Below the pieces are notes generated by a model. It saw nothing but the letters and a program-made list of their open reading frames with translations, ran no database searches and was not told the origin of the DNA. Of a DNA stretch of 64,000 bases, positions 1 to 10,106 are shown one piece after another (within the stretch, counting starts at the first letter, position 1; the number at the start of each line of letters is the position of its first letter). The stretch comes from Eukaryota sp. TZLM1-RC (taxonomy: Eukaryota; Metamonada: BaSk clade), in contig JAUPSS010000001.1 of the NCBI GenBank assembly GCA_040285825.1, positions 62,001-126,000 on the forward strand, read 5' to 3'. The position numbers were made by a program, and so were the translations under genes.

Positions 1-1
1 G

Positions 2-1318
2 TTAAGTCAGATTACGAACATCTCGGATAGCGGTGGAACGCGTTAAGATTCTGCCAATGTTGATCATAAAGTCAATCCATCTGTTACCATAATCTCTCTC
101 TGTCCAGTCCATGTTTACTGCATGAAGTGCATCCAGGGCTTGATCCAGTCTACTGAATTGGGTTCTCCTTAGGATCTGTTTCCAAATATTGCGTTCGTCT
201 CTGCTGGTTGGGACCATAGCAGAGGATATTGAAAGGCCAGTGCCTTGATACCTTAAAGCGTTGAGAGCTTCAGGTGTTACACATTAAGCTAAACCTCTGG
301 GATGAATGTGCATGGCGGATCTGAAAAAATCCCATTCATGAACTGGTTCGCTGTTGAACCGTTGTTCAGATGCCAATTCTGCTGATCTAGCTAATTCAAG
401 TTCTTCGCGAAGTCTGGCAACTTCGCTAGCCAAAGCAACTGGGGCAGGGTCCTCAACTCGAGCCTCGTCGACAATTCTACCCGTGCGACTCCAGAGAATG
501 AATTTGTTAACAAACTTTAGGAGTTTTTCAACGTCTCTTAAGTCTGCTGCGTCGAGAGTAGGACGTTTAGGGCGGTCCTTACGTCTATTGTCCCTATCTC
601 TTGATCCCACCATGCAAGATGAAATGAGGTTACTATCATAAGTACCCGAGAAAGTAGAGCGAGAAGAATTTACCGTGGAAGGTGTTGGTTAAACCGTGGG
701 CTGTGAACTTGTTGAACTAGTGGTTGGATGTGTGGGTGGAACCATTGATTGTTCCATGGACTGCGTAGGTGCTGAAGTTTGTTGCATTGGTACTAGCACA
801 GTTGGAATTGAGTCTGGAGTTGGGAACTCATCACTGACGTCTACTACAACATTCTCTTCAGTTTGTTCCATGAAAGAATTGTGCGAGGGCTGCGTTGAGG
901 GTTCTGTAGAAGTTTCCATAGGTTGTTTTGCGGAAAAAGCAACTTCGCTTTGGTGAGGTTCAGGAGAAGGTTCATTTTCTTCAATCTGAGCGGGAAACTG
1001 ATATGAAGAGATTGCTGGTTGAATCAAGCGTGTCTTTTCAATGCGACCTTCTACCATGACCCATTTTAACATCCGGGATTCTATGCAACCAGGGAAAACA
1101 ATGACGAGCTGGAGAACTCTTTGGAGATTACCAGATCTTCTGTGGTCAGGACCACAATATGAAGCTATATGGTCAGGACGTCTGTCGTAAAGAAAGAGTC
1201 TTTCACCATATGGTTTACCGAAACCACCACCCTGTTCTATAATCTCTGTCGACAAGGATATCGAGAGATGCATTGTACCCAGGGCTGAACCGAGAGTAGG
1301 GACAAGGGTTATAGGCAT
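2..1318 (-). pseudogene. Gag-like ORF B, in-frame TAA codons, partial at window edge
   Basis: A second frame overlaps the end of ORF A and runs from an ATG at 1318 to a TAA at positions 2-4. In-frame TAA codons lie at 689-691 and 284-286; no TAG or TGA interrupts it. The start is globular (GKPYGERLFLYDRRPDHIA). A Pro/Ser/Thr-rich linker follows across the 689 TAA, then a basic and coiled-coil-like segment (ASEVARLREELELARSAELA), and across the 284 TAA a charged helical domain (FSRLDQALDALHAVNMDW). The out-of-frame overlap with ORF A recalls retroelement frameshift junctions. Function unknown. Confidence 0.4.
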
Positions 1319-2174
1319 TTATGAAGAAGTTATCTTCATCTCCAGCGAAGCGTCTGAGCACTCCCTCTCGTGTTGTTCTCATGAACCTTACTCCGGGTCT
1401 GGGGTCATGAGTAGGTTCAGAATCATGTCTAGTGTTCTTTGGAGTAATTCTTTCATTGGAGAGGCATGGACCTATCCTTGGTGTGATCCATAATCCTAGT
1501 CCATTTTCGACTCTAGGACCGAAGAAAAGAAGACGCCCATTGCTCATCTCCGTAGGAGGGATGGCTTAGGGGTCTTCAGGAATTATTTGGGAATCCCTAT
1601 ATCGGGCATAAGGATTGTGCTGACGGGAAGCGTCGTGATTATGAACACTAGAGCTAGCGTGGGAGCTAGGGTTGATAGGTGTCCGTTTGGAAGAGGATGG
1701 TCCTCTCCTTGGAGGCTGAATCGGCCGGTCAAGTCTTCTTTTGAAATCCCACATCCATTCTTCGAAATGATGGCGGTCTAGATATCGTTTAGAAACCTCA
1801 CCAGTTTCTCTATCTATTTCAGGAGATTGAGCCATGGACGGAACCGAGGGTTAATTCGTAGATGAAGATTCCATGGGAGGTTCTTCATAATCAACCAGAT
1901 CTGAGAAGATCTGCTCATATCTCTTCCTTTGTTCTTCAGACAGATATGAAAGAAGATTTGGGGTGAAAAGAGCGGGATCATTAGCATGAGGTGGCAAGAC
2001 CGTTAGATTATTAACTCCGCTTACTGTGGTTAAAGTAAGGGGAGATCCCGAAGCTGGAACAGCAGGATTTTGACTTACTCTTCTTACAGTTGGAACTGAA
2101 AGAGGTTGATGGGAGGATGGAATCTCAGACACAGGTTTAGGAGATGACGTTGGGACCTCAGTGTCCCAACGTCT
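1215..2174 (-). pseudogene. Gag-like ORF A interrupted only by in-frame TAA codons
   Basis: One reading frame is open from just after a TGA (2175-2177) to a TAA at 1215, crossed by TAA codons at 1851-1853 and 1566-1568. ATG-led pieces follow each TAA by 15-18 nt in the same frame. Sequence on both sides of each TAA has the same character: Pro/Ser-rich linker, then charged helices (YLSEEQRKRYEQIFSDLVDY; HHFEEWMWDFKRRLDRP), then a more globular part (REGVLRRFAGDEDNFF). This looks like one protein of about 320 residues. TAA may be premature stops, or read as an amino acid in the source of the element. No homologue recognised. Confidence 0.4.
2146..2173. other. Perfect hairpin between gag-like ORF1 and ORF A
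   Basis: GACGTTGGGAC at 2146-2156 is followed by a 6-nt loop and its exact reverse complement at 2163-2173. It sits about 45 nt downstream of the ORF1 TAA and next to the frame change to ORF A. An RNA structure for recoding is possible, but this is inference from position only. Confidence 0.4.
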
Positions 2175-2217
2175 TCAGTGTTTGGACTCGAGATCCTTCT
2201 ATGGTATTTTGAGAAGA

Positions 2218-2682
2218 TTAAACCGTCTCTCCCCTTTGAATAGAAGGTGACGGTGGTACTTTAGAGCTTCTCTGAGGAAGGGGAAAAGATGGGACTTCAG
2301 ATTCCCTAAGTGAAGAAGACTGAGGAGCTTCCGAATCCTCAGCATCTTCGTCGTCATAGGAGACCAACGAAGGACTTCTTCCTTCCGGAGGAATAGAATT
2401 CTTGGGAGGGATGTTGCCTTCCACATTAACAGTCTGCTGAGAAGGGGAGCTTCCTTCCATAGGAATGGAATCCTCTGGAGAAGAGCTATCTTTCTTAGGG
2501 GTAGAACCCTCAGGAAGAGGATCTTCAGGAAGCGCAGAAGCTTCTACTGAAGGAGAGGGCACGGTAGTGTGGTCTGCGGTTAGTAGAGAAGAAGAGGGAC
2601 CAGTCTTTTCTTCTGGGATCCTGCGTTGAGCCTCTGATGATAAAATACGTATTGATGGTCTTTGCTCGTTAGATTGCGACAT
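2218..2682 (-). CDS. Gag-like ORF1, Ser/Pro/Glu-rich, unrecognised
   Basis: 154 codons from an ATG to a TAA. The protein is low complexity and acidic, dominated by Ser, Pro and Glu (for example SPEDSIPMEGSSPS), with no hydrophobic core and no recognisable domain. It begins at the end of the LTR-like repeat, the position of a gag leader. After the TAA the same frame stays open for about 20 codons until a TGA. The next open region (2174-1215) is in another frame, with an 11-bp-stem hairpin between them. I do not recognise the family. Confidence 0.4.
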   Translation of the reverse strand: MSQSNEQRPSIRILSSEAQRRIPEEKTGPSSSLLTADHTTVPSPSVEASALPEDPLPEGSTPKKDSSSPEDSIPMEGSSPSQQTVNVEGNIPPKNSIPPEGRSPSLVSYDDEDAEDSEAPQSSSLRESEVPSFPLPQRSSKVPPSPSIQRGETV

Positions 2683-2688
2683 ACAATG

Positions 2689-2799
2689 TAAATGTAATGA
2701 GATTTATTACGAAGAGGAGTTGTATTCTCTCTTCTTATACTGATAGGCGGAATACTAATACACTATATAATTAAACTATAAATACTATTCAAGACTAAC
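2689..2799 (-). repeat. LTR-like repeat, copy 1
   Basis: 111-bp sequence matching 59860-59970 with no gaps and 5 differences by my count. Read on the minus strand it begins (T)GTTAGTCTTGAATAG and ends CATTACATTTA(CA), with a TATAAGAAG-like box in the middle. The TG...CA ends and the position directly before the first gag-like ATG suggest a short 5' LTR. No primer-binding site complementary to a tRNA was identified. Confidence 0.5.
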
Positions 2800-2800
2800 A

Positions 2801-3144
2801 AATATGAAATTAGTCAAAATCAATCTCTGTAAGGAAGCCAGTTGACTAACATTACAAGTGTCTTCAATGCAGTTTCAATTGGAGTTCTTTAAGTTCAAAA
2901 ATCTTCTGTTCATTACACTTTAGAAGTTCATGTATATGAGGAGTAGGTTAGACTGGAGTAGATTTAGATTAGATTGAGTTGATTCGTAGAGAGTGAACAA
3001 ACGATACCAGAGGTGTAAGGGTGTATATTGATAACTGATGGTATTACAAGTGAAAACAGGAGGAACATCTTCTATGGAGAAAAAATGAGTAGAAAGAGGG
3101 TGAAGAGGGCGAAGTAGAGAGACAAGGTAATAATAAGTATTCAG
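2801..3144. other. No gene seen
   Basis: AT-rich sequence with short imperfect GATTAGATT/GAGTTGATTC stretches and no convincing open frame on either strand. A 61-codon ATG frame just downstream (3145-3330, plus) has a hydrophobic C-terminus but no other support. Confidence 0.5.
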
Positions 3145-3335
3145 ATGTCTAGTTTCAAAACAAGAACTGCAGCTGAAAGGGGTGACACAGCAGAAGTTGT
3201 TGGCACAGCTTGGGATGGACGATCTGCAATAGGCTCGAGTTTAGACTCAAGAATAGCCAGTACTGTCTCTAACAGACTGTCTTTTGTTAGTCTATTTTAT
3301 GGGATTCAATGTTTTATAGTCAATGTGTGAGCGCA

Positions 3336-3611
3336 CTAAACGAAACCTATAATCACTATAATAGAAAAGCCAACAATTCCACAAAGATTTATGGCGAACT
3401 CAGATGTATTTAAACGAGGAGCACCAGGTACCTCGTCAAAGACGGAAAAAAATGGGAAGGAAGAAACGGGTGTTGTAACTTTCCTTGGTAACGTGTTCGT
3501 ACTGAATAAAGGAATTAAAATATGAAACTTTACGAATTTTTTGAATTTACAAACACCCTTGATTAAACGAGCAACTGCTTTGACTAACAACAATTTTGTC
3601 AAATTTTGCAT
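3336..3611 (-). CDS. Possible Sec61-gamma/SecE-like small membrane protein
   Basis: The C-terminal half (PRLNTSEFAINLCGIVGFSI then IVIIGFV) resembles the conserved Pro-x-x-x-Glu-Phe plus single membrane helix of Sec61 gamma, the tail-anchored translocon subunit. The N-terminal part (LTKLLLVKAVARLIKG) fits its amphipathic helix. About 40 residues between the two parts are unexpected; a mis-modelled intron may lie there, but I could not place GT-AG ends that restore the family spacing. The frame ends in TAG exactly where the family continues with a short luminal segment containing His, and such residues do follow the TAG. Either a slightly damaged gene or a chance match. An ATG at 3692 would extend the N-terminus. 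Confidence 0.3.
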   Translation of the reverse strand: MQNLTKLLLVKAVARLIKGVCKFKKFVKFHILIPLFSTNTLPRKVTTPVSSFPFFSVFDEVPGAPRLNTSEFAINLCGIVGFSIIVIIGFV

Positions 3612-3734
3612 CAGTTTACTATTTTTAGGAGAGAAAACGCTTAAAGCATGTACAGTATCTATTATAAATGTGTCTATTATCAGTTTGTGCATCTTTCATT
3701 GTTTTGTGGATGTAAGGAGTTGAAAATACACCAA

Positions 3735-5650
3735 ATGTTTAAAGTAACTGAAACTGGGAAATCAATCATTTTTGATTGTCTGCACCTTCCGTTTTCAGTA
3801 AGAACTATGCAGTCATGGACACGTGCCTGCTTCCTTCATCAGGTCCTTGAGCGGCCAGTTTGTGATTACATTGATGGACAGCTGACCAAGGTGACCACCA
3901 CGGCTCACCTCGGCAGTTTGCTGGCCAGAGTTTTTGCTGTGCGCTTCCCTCATGACATTCATTTCCTGACTCAGCATCAATTCTGGATCCAGTGTCTTGA
4001 CTTTGTGGCAGTCTCCAAGCCAAAAGTCAGACATCCATTCAACAGACCTTGCCAATGCCATGTGTATGAGAAGCTCGAGCGAATCTCTACATCATGGCCG
4101 TTTGCTGTCTTGTTCTTGTTAACAACAGGTCGTAATCATGCACTACCCACTAGTAGGCCTCTACAACAACTAGTGGATGCAAAATGCCGCCAGCTGCAAG
4201 GCAACTACCAGCAGCTCCTGACTGATGGTCTTGTGTCGTGGAAACTTAACTTCTTCTGCTCATATGCAGTAGGTTATAACTGCCCTGCACCAGCCACTTA
4301 TGGTGGCTCTGTTCTTCACAACAGCACGAACTTTCGTGAACCTCTTCTTTCTTGGTTCAACACACACCATACCATGGGTCTCACTCTATTTAAATTCTTG
4401 GTTGGTGATCTTCAAAGGGACAACACTCTTCTTTCTTCTCGAAGAGTGACTCTTAATCAAGAGAACAGTACCTACATCTTTCGTTGCGGCTTAACAATCC
4501 AAAACCACCTGAAGCAAGCCTTTCCACATACCTGTAAACGACATAGACTCACTCCCATCGCTAGTTTGAAGCCTGCTTTTGTCCCCTTTTTCCACATGGG
4601 TTCTCAGCCATTTTATCTCCAAAAACACATCACAATTTTGAAAAACCCTTATTTATTGTTTAAAACAAAAGCTAATGACTACACCATGTCTTCTAATGGT
4701 GATAGTGTCCGTATAACTTTCAAACCGCACCCCAAAGCAACACGAGTGAGATTGTGAGAAGAAGCCTTGGCTGATAAGAGATCCAGAGGGGAACTTGACT
4801 ACTACGAAACCCCTTGGAATAGAAAACATACCCTGCAAGCCAAGGTTGAACGGCCAAGACCTCGCCAGAAACCAAAAGCTACTGAGTGGCAAACACCTGA
4901 TGACGAAACGGAAATGGTGTTCTGGGCCATCGACCCCCCAACCATTCAAATCTATGTGGTTCCAGCATTGGAACACGTTCAGGGCCGACCGTATCCAATA
5001 TCTTTTTGGCACCAAAGCAACGAAAAATCAATCACTCCGCTTCACTGACCAACTCATCAATAGATGTTTATGACGAGCAGAAATTGAACCATTCTCTGCT
5101 TGAAATATCAACTATCGGTGACTATAAGGACTATGAAGGTAATAACATAAGACGATCATTGCTAAAGCAGCAATTATATCTGAGTGCTCGAAAAGCATTG
5201 AGGAGAAACACATTTGACTTCTTTATAAGAAAACAGAAAAGATTCAGCTCCATTATCAACAAAGTGAAAAAATTTGCAAACGGTCGAGAAGTAGAGGTGT
5301 GGTTTGACAATGGAGGTGGTGGTACATCACGTCAAAAAGTGAAAATACCACGTAAGACGTTTCTCAAGTTGTTACAATGTTCATTTGCTAATATGAAGAT
5401 CGGAGATGAACATATGACATCTGCAAAGGTGAACTGCTGCAAGATGCTACACCAAAAGATCTATAAAGAAGTTGATGGTGAAGTTAAAGTTCACAACGCC
5501 TAATTCAGTTGTCCGGAATGAAATCAAGTATGGTCTAGAGACATTTCTGCATCACTAAATCAGCTAGAAATTGCAATAGTGAGCACTACTATGGAACAAG
5601 ACCAGAAGCGTTCCAGAGACCACAAAGAAACTAGCTTCAAAGCTACGTAT
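3735..5650 (+). pseudogene. Fanzor-type (TnpB-like) nuclease gene, decayed, copy 1
   Basis: Fanzors are eukaryotic relatives of TnpB, RNA-guided DNA endonucleases carried by transposons. The long N-terminal part (to 4754) contains FRCGLTIQNHLKQAF and LTPIASLKPAFVPF, matching the Fanzor LlP...f..iD region in style. After a TGA at 4755 the same frame continues into FWAIDPPTIQIYVV, the RuvC-I-like DPG segment (here DPP). A frameshift near 5010-5050 leads to VEVWFDNGGGG and DEHMTSAKVNCC, the place of the DEFRTSxxC motif. Near 5511-5570 a third frame shows a Cys-Pro-Glu then VWSRDISASLNQ, the terminal zinc-ribbon/RuvC-III WxRDxNAxxN signature. The N-terminal half is GC-richer than its surroundings, suggesting transfer. 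Ends of the element were not found. Confidence 0.6.
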
Positions 5651-5828
5651 TGTTTTAGAGGAGAAATGGGCTCACTGAGATTGGTGGCCAATTATTCGAG
5701 GATTCTAGAACGTCTGTGGACGATCTCACCAAGAATGAAAGTTCTTGGAATAAGTTTGAATGATGCTTGACGAAAGTATGCATTTCAAATGAAAACTACA
5801 GAATAGTAATTAGTTCCAAACAAACCAT

Positions 5829-5879
5829 CCAGTAATCTCAACGGATTACTACTATTTGACCTTTCTGTGCTATTAGCCG
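5829..5879 (+). promoter_or_regulatory. 51-bp block upstream of UTP4, shared with REI1
   Basis: The 51 nt directly before the UTP4 ATG match the 51 nt directly before the REI1 ATG (27401-27451) without gaps, with 5 differences by my count. Shared cores are CCAGTAATCTCAACGG, TTACTACTATTTGAC and GTGCTAT.AGCCG next to the ATG. CAGTAATCTCAACGG.TTACT is also partly palindromic (AGTAA...TTACT). Likely a promoter plus short 5' leader common to ribosome-assembly genes; a duplicated promoter is the alternative. Confidence 0.55.
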
Positions 5880-8063
5880 ATGTCAACTGCAACTACTAAC
5901 ATATGTCGTTTCCTCAAATGGGCCCCTTCTGCAGTTTCTATTACTTGCTTCTCCCCTGATGGCTATCAACTTGCAGTACTTCGTGATTCTGGCCAAATTG
6001 AAATATGGCTACCTCAACAAGGCTGGTGTTACTCACATTCTCTTATCTCCCCAGATGTTCGTGTTTCTGCGATGACCTTCGTCAACCGTGATTCAGCTTC
6101 CCCAGTACTGGTGGTTGGAACTCTCGCAGGCACCATTCATGTTTATGACGATCGATGCAGACCATCTACCCCCGCAACATCATATGGTGGTGCTGTCTGG
6201 TCCCTTCTCCCCCACCCTTCTCAATGTAATTCCTTCCTCGTGGGGTGTGATGATGGTTGTATAAGAATCTACTCCCTCCCAGAAGACCTTGCTATAGTAT
6301 CTCCCGACTCCCAGCTGGAACCTCAGTTTTGTCGGGCATTGGAAAGAGGGGAAGGGAAGGTTTTGGCTCTAACTGGTTACCCTGGCAGTGATGTAATTGC
6401 GTCTGGTGACTCAAATGGGGTAGTCCGGTCGTTTTCCCTGCACACCAATAAGATTACGTCATCCATCACGTCATCAAAGGGTCAAAATGAGGATCATAAT
6501 TTAATTCGATCTCTAAGTCTTTTGAATTCAAATACCTTAGTAGTCGGAGATTCATTTGGTTTTGTTTATCTTTACACATTATCTAATGAAATTCTTTCAC
6601 TTGGCAGTTTTAAAATTTCGGAAAGTCCTGTCGTTTCAATCAGATCAACCTCATCGATTGTGATTGCTGCCTGTCTCAATGGTCAAGTTGCCTTTATCGA
6701 ACAAGCAAATGATGGATTTTCGATTATCTCAATTGAAAGACCTTTATTTCACGACTGCTATTCGTTAGATCTTTCCCAATGTGGAAGGTATTATTGCCTG
6801 GGTAGCTTTGATGGATCAGTTCTGATTGGTCGTGTTCAAAATGCAGTTTTTCGATCCTCTAGTCTCATTACTCTAAATTATTACTCCAGTTTTCCATCGC
6901 CAGTTATAACACAAACTTCATCTTTATTTTCAAAGGTTTTTCACTATTCCCCAATTGATCATTCAATTTATCTCTATTCGTTAACTGATAATAGTGAAAT
7001 CAGCTTAGAATTGAAATGGAAATTGCCAAAGTTGTTACAATTCACACACTTCAAGGTCTCAGATAACTTGCTCTATATTTGTTTATATTCCCCAATCAAT
7101 TGCTCTATTTATGATCTCTCTGACATATCCAATCCAACCCCAATCAATCTTCCCAGTCAAGTTTCTGATGGTGCTCTTTATTTTGATTTTGTGGGCACCT
7201 CTGAAATAATTTCATTTTCTCCAAAATTTTCAAAATTAATCAAGTATTCATTAGAATCTGAAATTCTTTATGAAAGACCAATTAAACTGCAACTTCCAAT
7301 CACTCGAAGTTTGATTAGCTCTGATTACACTTTCCTGATTTTAGCTTCCGGTTGTGAAGTTTCTGTTATCAATATAGATAATTTGTCTCATTTTGGCTCT
7401 GTTATTGTTGTTGATCAAGACCAATCCAAAGATCTTTTAACCCCTAAAGATTTTCCAATAGCAACAGCATTAACATGGAAGAGTTCTAATTCTGTGTTTA
7501 TAAGTTTAAGTAATAATTCCATAGTGGAATTTTATTTAGAATCTTTGAAAATTGATTCAACAATTACTAGGAAACTTTTGGTGAATTTACCTTCAGAATT
7601 GACCATAAGCTCAGTCAAGGGTTTTCATATCAAGTCTCTACAAGTCTTTAATCAAAACTATTTGATTTTGACCTTGCCGGATCAAATCTTGATTGTCGAC
7701 ACGTTAAATCTGTCTAGTAATCCAGGCTCAAATGTTGAAATCTGTGTCACTGAAAACAATGTTAATTTTGATAATATCGCACCTTATATAAGAATTTTAA
7801 AACAAAGATTACATAATTCACCTTCTTTATTAATGAATTTGAGACTATCACGCATCATCAATCAAGTAAAACAACAAGTCTCAAAATCCAATAGAATCAC
7901 AAAGACTTCTAATAGAATTTTTACTATTCAAAATTTATCAAACGTTTTTTGTAGTAGTGTTCTTTTTGACCAGCTATTTATCTTTGAATTAGATTCAAAA
8001 GATGTTTTTAATAGAATATGCCAGGAATCTCTTCCAATATTTAGAAAAAGTTATGGAATTTAG
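5880..8063 (+). CDS. UTP4: UTP4/cirhin, WD40 protein of the SSU processome
   Basis: 727 residues, no intron seen. The N-terminus (FLKWAPSAVSITCFSPDGY, then LAVLRDSGQIEIWLPQQGW) is the characteristic first WD repeat of UTP4/cirhin, where the family has a W.P..I..la.s..g..LAv.R..G.IEIW pattern. Further WD-like repeats follow (VLVVGTLAGTIHVYDDR; FLVGCDDGCIRIYSLPED; VIASGDSNGVVRSFSL), and a second, more divergent propeller fills the C-terminal half. Human cirhin is about 690 residues, so length fits. In other eukaryotes UTP4 belongs to the t-UTP subcomplex in the nucleolus, needed for pre-18S rRNA processing. It is tail-to-tail with ERB1, 87 bp apart. The ATG is supported by the upstream block shared with REI1. 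Confidence 0.85.
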   Translation: MSTATTNICRFLKWAPSAVSITCFSPDGYQLAVLRDSGQIEIWLPQQGWCYSHSLISPDVRVSAMTFVNRDSASPVLVVGTLAGTIHVYDDRCRPSTPATSYGGAVWSLLPHPSQCNSFLVGCDDGCIRIYSLPEDLAIVSPDSQLEPQFCRALERGEGKVLALTGYPGSDVIASGDSNGVVRSFSLHTNKITSSITSSKGQNEDHNLIRSLSLLNSNTLVVGDSFGFVYLYTLSNEILSLGSFKISESPVVSIRSTSSIVIAACLNGQVAFIEQANDGFSIISIERPLFHDCYSLDLSQCGRYYCLGSFDGSVLIGRVQNAVFRSSSLITLNYYSSFPSPVITQTSSLFSKVFHYSPIDHSIYLYSLTDNSEISLELKWKLPKLLQFTHFKVSDNLLYICLYSPINCSIYDLSDISNPTPINLPSQVSDGALYFDFVGTSEIISFSPKFSKLIKYSLESEILYERPIKLQLPITRSLISSDYTFLILASGCEVSVINIDNLSHFGSVIVVDQDQSKDLLTPKDFPIATALTWKSSNSVFISLSNNSIVEFYLESLKIDSTITRKLLVNLPSELTISSVKGFHIKSLQVFNQNYLILTLPDQILIVDTLNLSSNPGSNVEICVTENNVNFDNIAPYIRILKQRLHNSPSLLMNLRLSRIINQVKQQVSKSNRITKTSNRIFTIQNLSNVFCSSVLFDQLFIFELDSKDVFNRICQESLPIFRKSYGI

Positions 8064-8150
8064 TTTTTTAGTTAATTAGTTATTAAATTAGTATTTTATC
8101 GTTTAAATAAATGAAAGCTATATAATTAAGACTAAAACTAAAAAACTATT

Positions 8151-10106
8151 CTATGGGACATAAACTTTAACATTGCCATCAGCATAGCCAACAACGATCC
8201 AAGGCTGATTGTTAATAAAATTGATTGAGCGTACAATTGAATTAGAACGAAGGATTTTGACAGGAACAATTAAAGGATTCTCATACAAATTGTCAAAAAC
8301 TTTACCATAGAAAACATGGACATTTCCATCTGCTGAACCACTTGCAAATAAAGGAAATTTGACATTGAAATCCACAACTTTTGCAGCCTTTGAATGATAA
8401 GAAAGTATTTTAAATGGTTTTGATCCAAAATCTAAATCAAACCAAATCACTTTTCTATCATTTGTTGATACAATCAAATGATTGCCTGAAGAATGGATAG
8501 CCATATTAGAAATTGTATTAGAACCGGGCAACAATTTTCTTGATTGATTGCTTCCAATCAAATCAAAAATCCTGACACTTGAACATGTTGCCAAAAACAG
8601 TAACGGTTTGATTGGATGAAATCGACAATTGACTATGCGTGACCCCAAGCTCTTAAATGGCCTGATTGATTGAGATTTTGATAGTCTATGGATGAGTAAA
8701 CAACTGTTGGAAACTGCAACTAGATAGTCACCCTTCGAATGGGAGTCAATTGATTCAATTGGCTCCTCATTATGATGTTTGATACAAATGCCAGATCTAA
8801 TCAAATCACTTTTGGTGACGTCATAGTCGTTGGTGGTCAAGATTCGCCACGTAGAATGTTCTAACGATGACTCGACACAAGGGAGATTTGAATTACTAAT
8901 AGAGAGAGCTAAATCAAGAACAATAACGAAATTTCCACAACAAATAGATAATAAATTTGAATTACATTGGTTAACCCATTTCAAATCATTAATAGCTCCT
9001 TGAACAAAACTGAAGGAAATTTTGCCTACAACTCTTCCAGTAGAAATTTCAATGATAAACACCCTGCCATTACTCAATCCCACTGCCGCATAAATTCCAT
9101 CAAAATCACAATCAACTGCCTTAACACCATCTTCACAGTCAATTTCAACAAGGACCCTAGTTGGAAAAGGCCTCAAATCCTTGGTAGGTGGTAGTTTTGG
9201 AAGCAAAGTACTAGGATCAATTTGCTTTTTCTTATAGGTTCTAGGGCAAAGGTACATATCCATACATCTTTCGAATGATTCTTCTACTAATGGTTGATAG
9301 TAGGGCACTAATCTCAAGGCAGAATATTGTCTTGGAATGAACGATATTGGTCTTTTTTCAAGATCCAACATTGCCCATTGAGAAAGTTCTTCCTCCGTTG
9401 GAATGTATTCTTGAGGGGGGTGATAACTTTCGTAATGACTGGGTGGTGATGGTTTTGGGGGTGGAATGTACTGTGATCTTTTGCTGACGTCGCCAATCAC
9501 ATGACCAGAATCATCCCAAAGAAGATAGGGTTCATTTGAAGAAGTGTTGGAGGGAGTGTGAAAAACCCCCTGTTGAATGGCTTTAACGTACCTCAACACC
9601 TTCTTGGCATCTCCTCTCGAGGGAATGAAAGCTGTTTTTGACGGAGGGCCCTGCTTGATGGGCATCGTGAGTTTGGCACTGGAAAAGTAAGGAATGTAAT
9701 CAGGAAATGCATTGAATGAGCTGTGTGGGAAGCGTGCAGATTGAATGTTCTTGACTACTTCCATTTGCTGAGGTGTAAACTCCACAGATTCATGATGAAG
9801 GTCATCCCAGACTGTACGTAGCCCCTTTCCAGTCTGCAGATCAAGGAACTGTTGAACAGCGTCAGGTTTTGCAGGTCGAGGAATAGGTTTACCGTCCTTT
9901 GTGTATCCAATGTGATCGTGTTCACCATACCACTCAAGAGGAATGTTACCAACCATATTGCGAACTCCGTCGTCCTCTGAATCAGAAGCCTCTGAGGTTG
10001 TATTAAGAACATTGTGATCGGATTGCTCATCCTCAGATGAACCTTCTATTATTTCTTCTTCAGTAGAAAGAACAACTTCAGACTGTTGAGGAGGTGGGGG
10101 TAACAT
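8151..10106 (-). CDS. ERB1: ERB1/BOP1 ribosome biogenesis protein
   Basis: 651 residues from the ATG at 10106 (the frame is open further upstream but without an ATG). An acidic Ser/Glu/Asp N-terminus precedes the BOP1NT domain, recognisable from VGNIPLEWYGEHDHIGYTKD, TKDGKPIPRP, SKTAFIPSRGDAKKVLRYV and LRLVPYYQPLVEESFERC. WD40 repeats follow to the C-terminus (LFASGSADGNVHVFYGK; WIVVGYADGNVKVYVP). ERB1/BOP1 works with NOP7/PES1 and YTM1/WDR12 in 60S subunit assembly (27S pre-rRNA processing). The family is usually 700-800 residues; this copy is somewhat short. No intron seen. A retroelement fragment lies close upstream. Confidence 0.9.
   Translation of the reverse strand: MLPPPPQQSEVVLSTEEEIIEGSSEDEQSDHNVLNTTSEASDSEDDGVRNMVGNIPLEWYGEHDHIGYTKDGKPIPRPAKPDAVQQFLDLQTGKGLRTVWDDLHHESVEFTPQQMEVVKNIQSARFPHSSFNAFPDYIPYFSSAKLTMPIKQGPPSKTAFIPSRGDAKKVLRYVKAIQQGVFHTPSNTSSNEPYLLWDDSGHVIGDVSKRSQYIPPPKPSPPSHYESYHPPQEYIPTEEELSQWAMLDLEKRPISFIPRQYSALRLVPYYQPLVEESFERCMDMYLCPRTYKKKQIDPSTLLPKLPPTKDLRPFPTRVLVEIDCEDGVKAVDCDFDGIYAAVGLSNGRVFIIEISTGRVVGKISFSFVQGAINDLKWVNQCNSNLLSICCGNFVIVLDLALSISNSNLPCVESSLEHSTWRILTTNDYDVTKSDLIRSGICIKHHNEEPIESIDSHSKGDYLVAVSNSCLLIHRLSKSQSIRPFKSLGSRIVNCRFHPIKPLLFLATCSSVRIFDLIGSNQSRKLLPGSNTISNMAIHSSGNHLIVSTNDRKVIWFDLDFGSKPFKILSYHSKAAKVVDFNVKFPLFASGSADGNVHVFYGKVFDNLYENPLIVPVKILRSNSIVRSINFINNQPWIVVGYADGNVKVYVP

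Larger units (their letters stand above)
1..2800 (-). mobile_element. 5' part of a probable LTR retroelement (gag-like region plus LTR)
   Basis: This block is visibly richer in G and C than the rest of the window and holds only Pro/Ser/Thr-rich and charged open frames on the minus strand. Its upstream end (2689-2799) is a 111-bp sequence found again at 59860-59970, as expected for an LTR and a solo LTR. The first ATG (2682) lies 7 nt inside that repeat. No protease, reverse transcriptase or integrase is visible; these would lie beyond the window's left edge. Retroelement identity is inferred from layout and repeat structure, not from a recognised domain. A virus-derived insertion is an alternative. 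Confidence 0.5.

Noticed and set aside
1-2682. Polycistronic set of six separate small genes
   Set aside because: The ATG-led pieces fall in the same frames across TAA codons and share composition across them, so interrupted long frames explain them better.
3145-3330. 61-codon plus-strand frame with hydrophobic end
   Set aside because: Has an ATG but no recognisable family, and it ends beside the Sec61-gamma-like frame; length is within chance.
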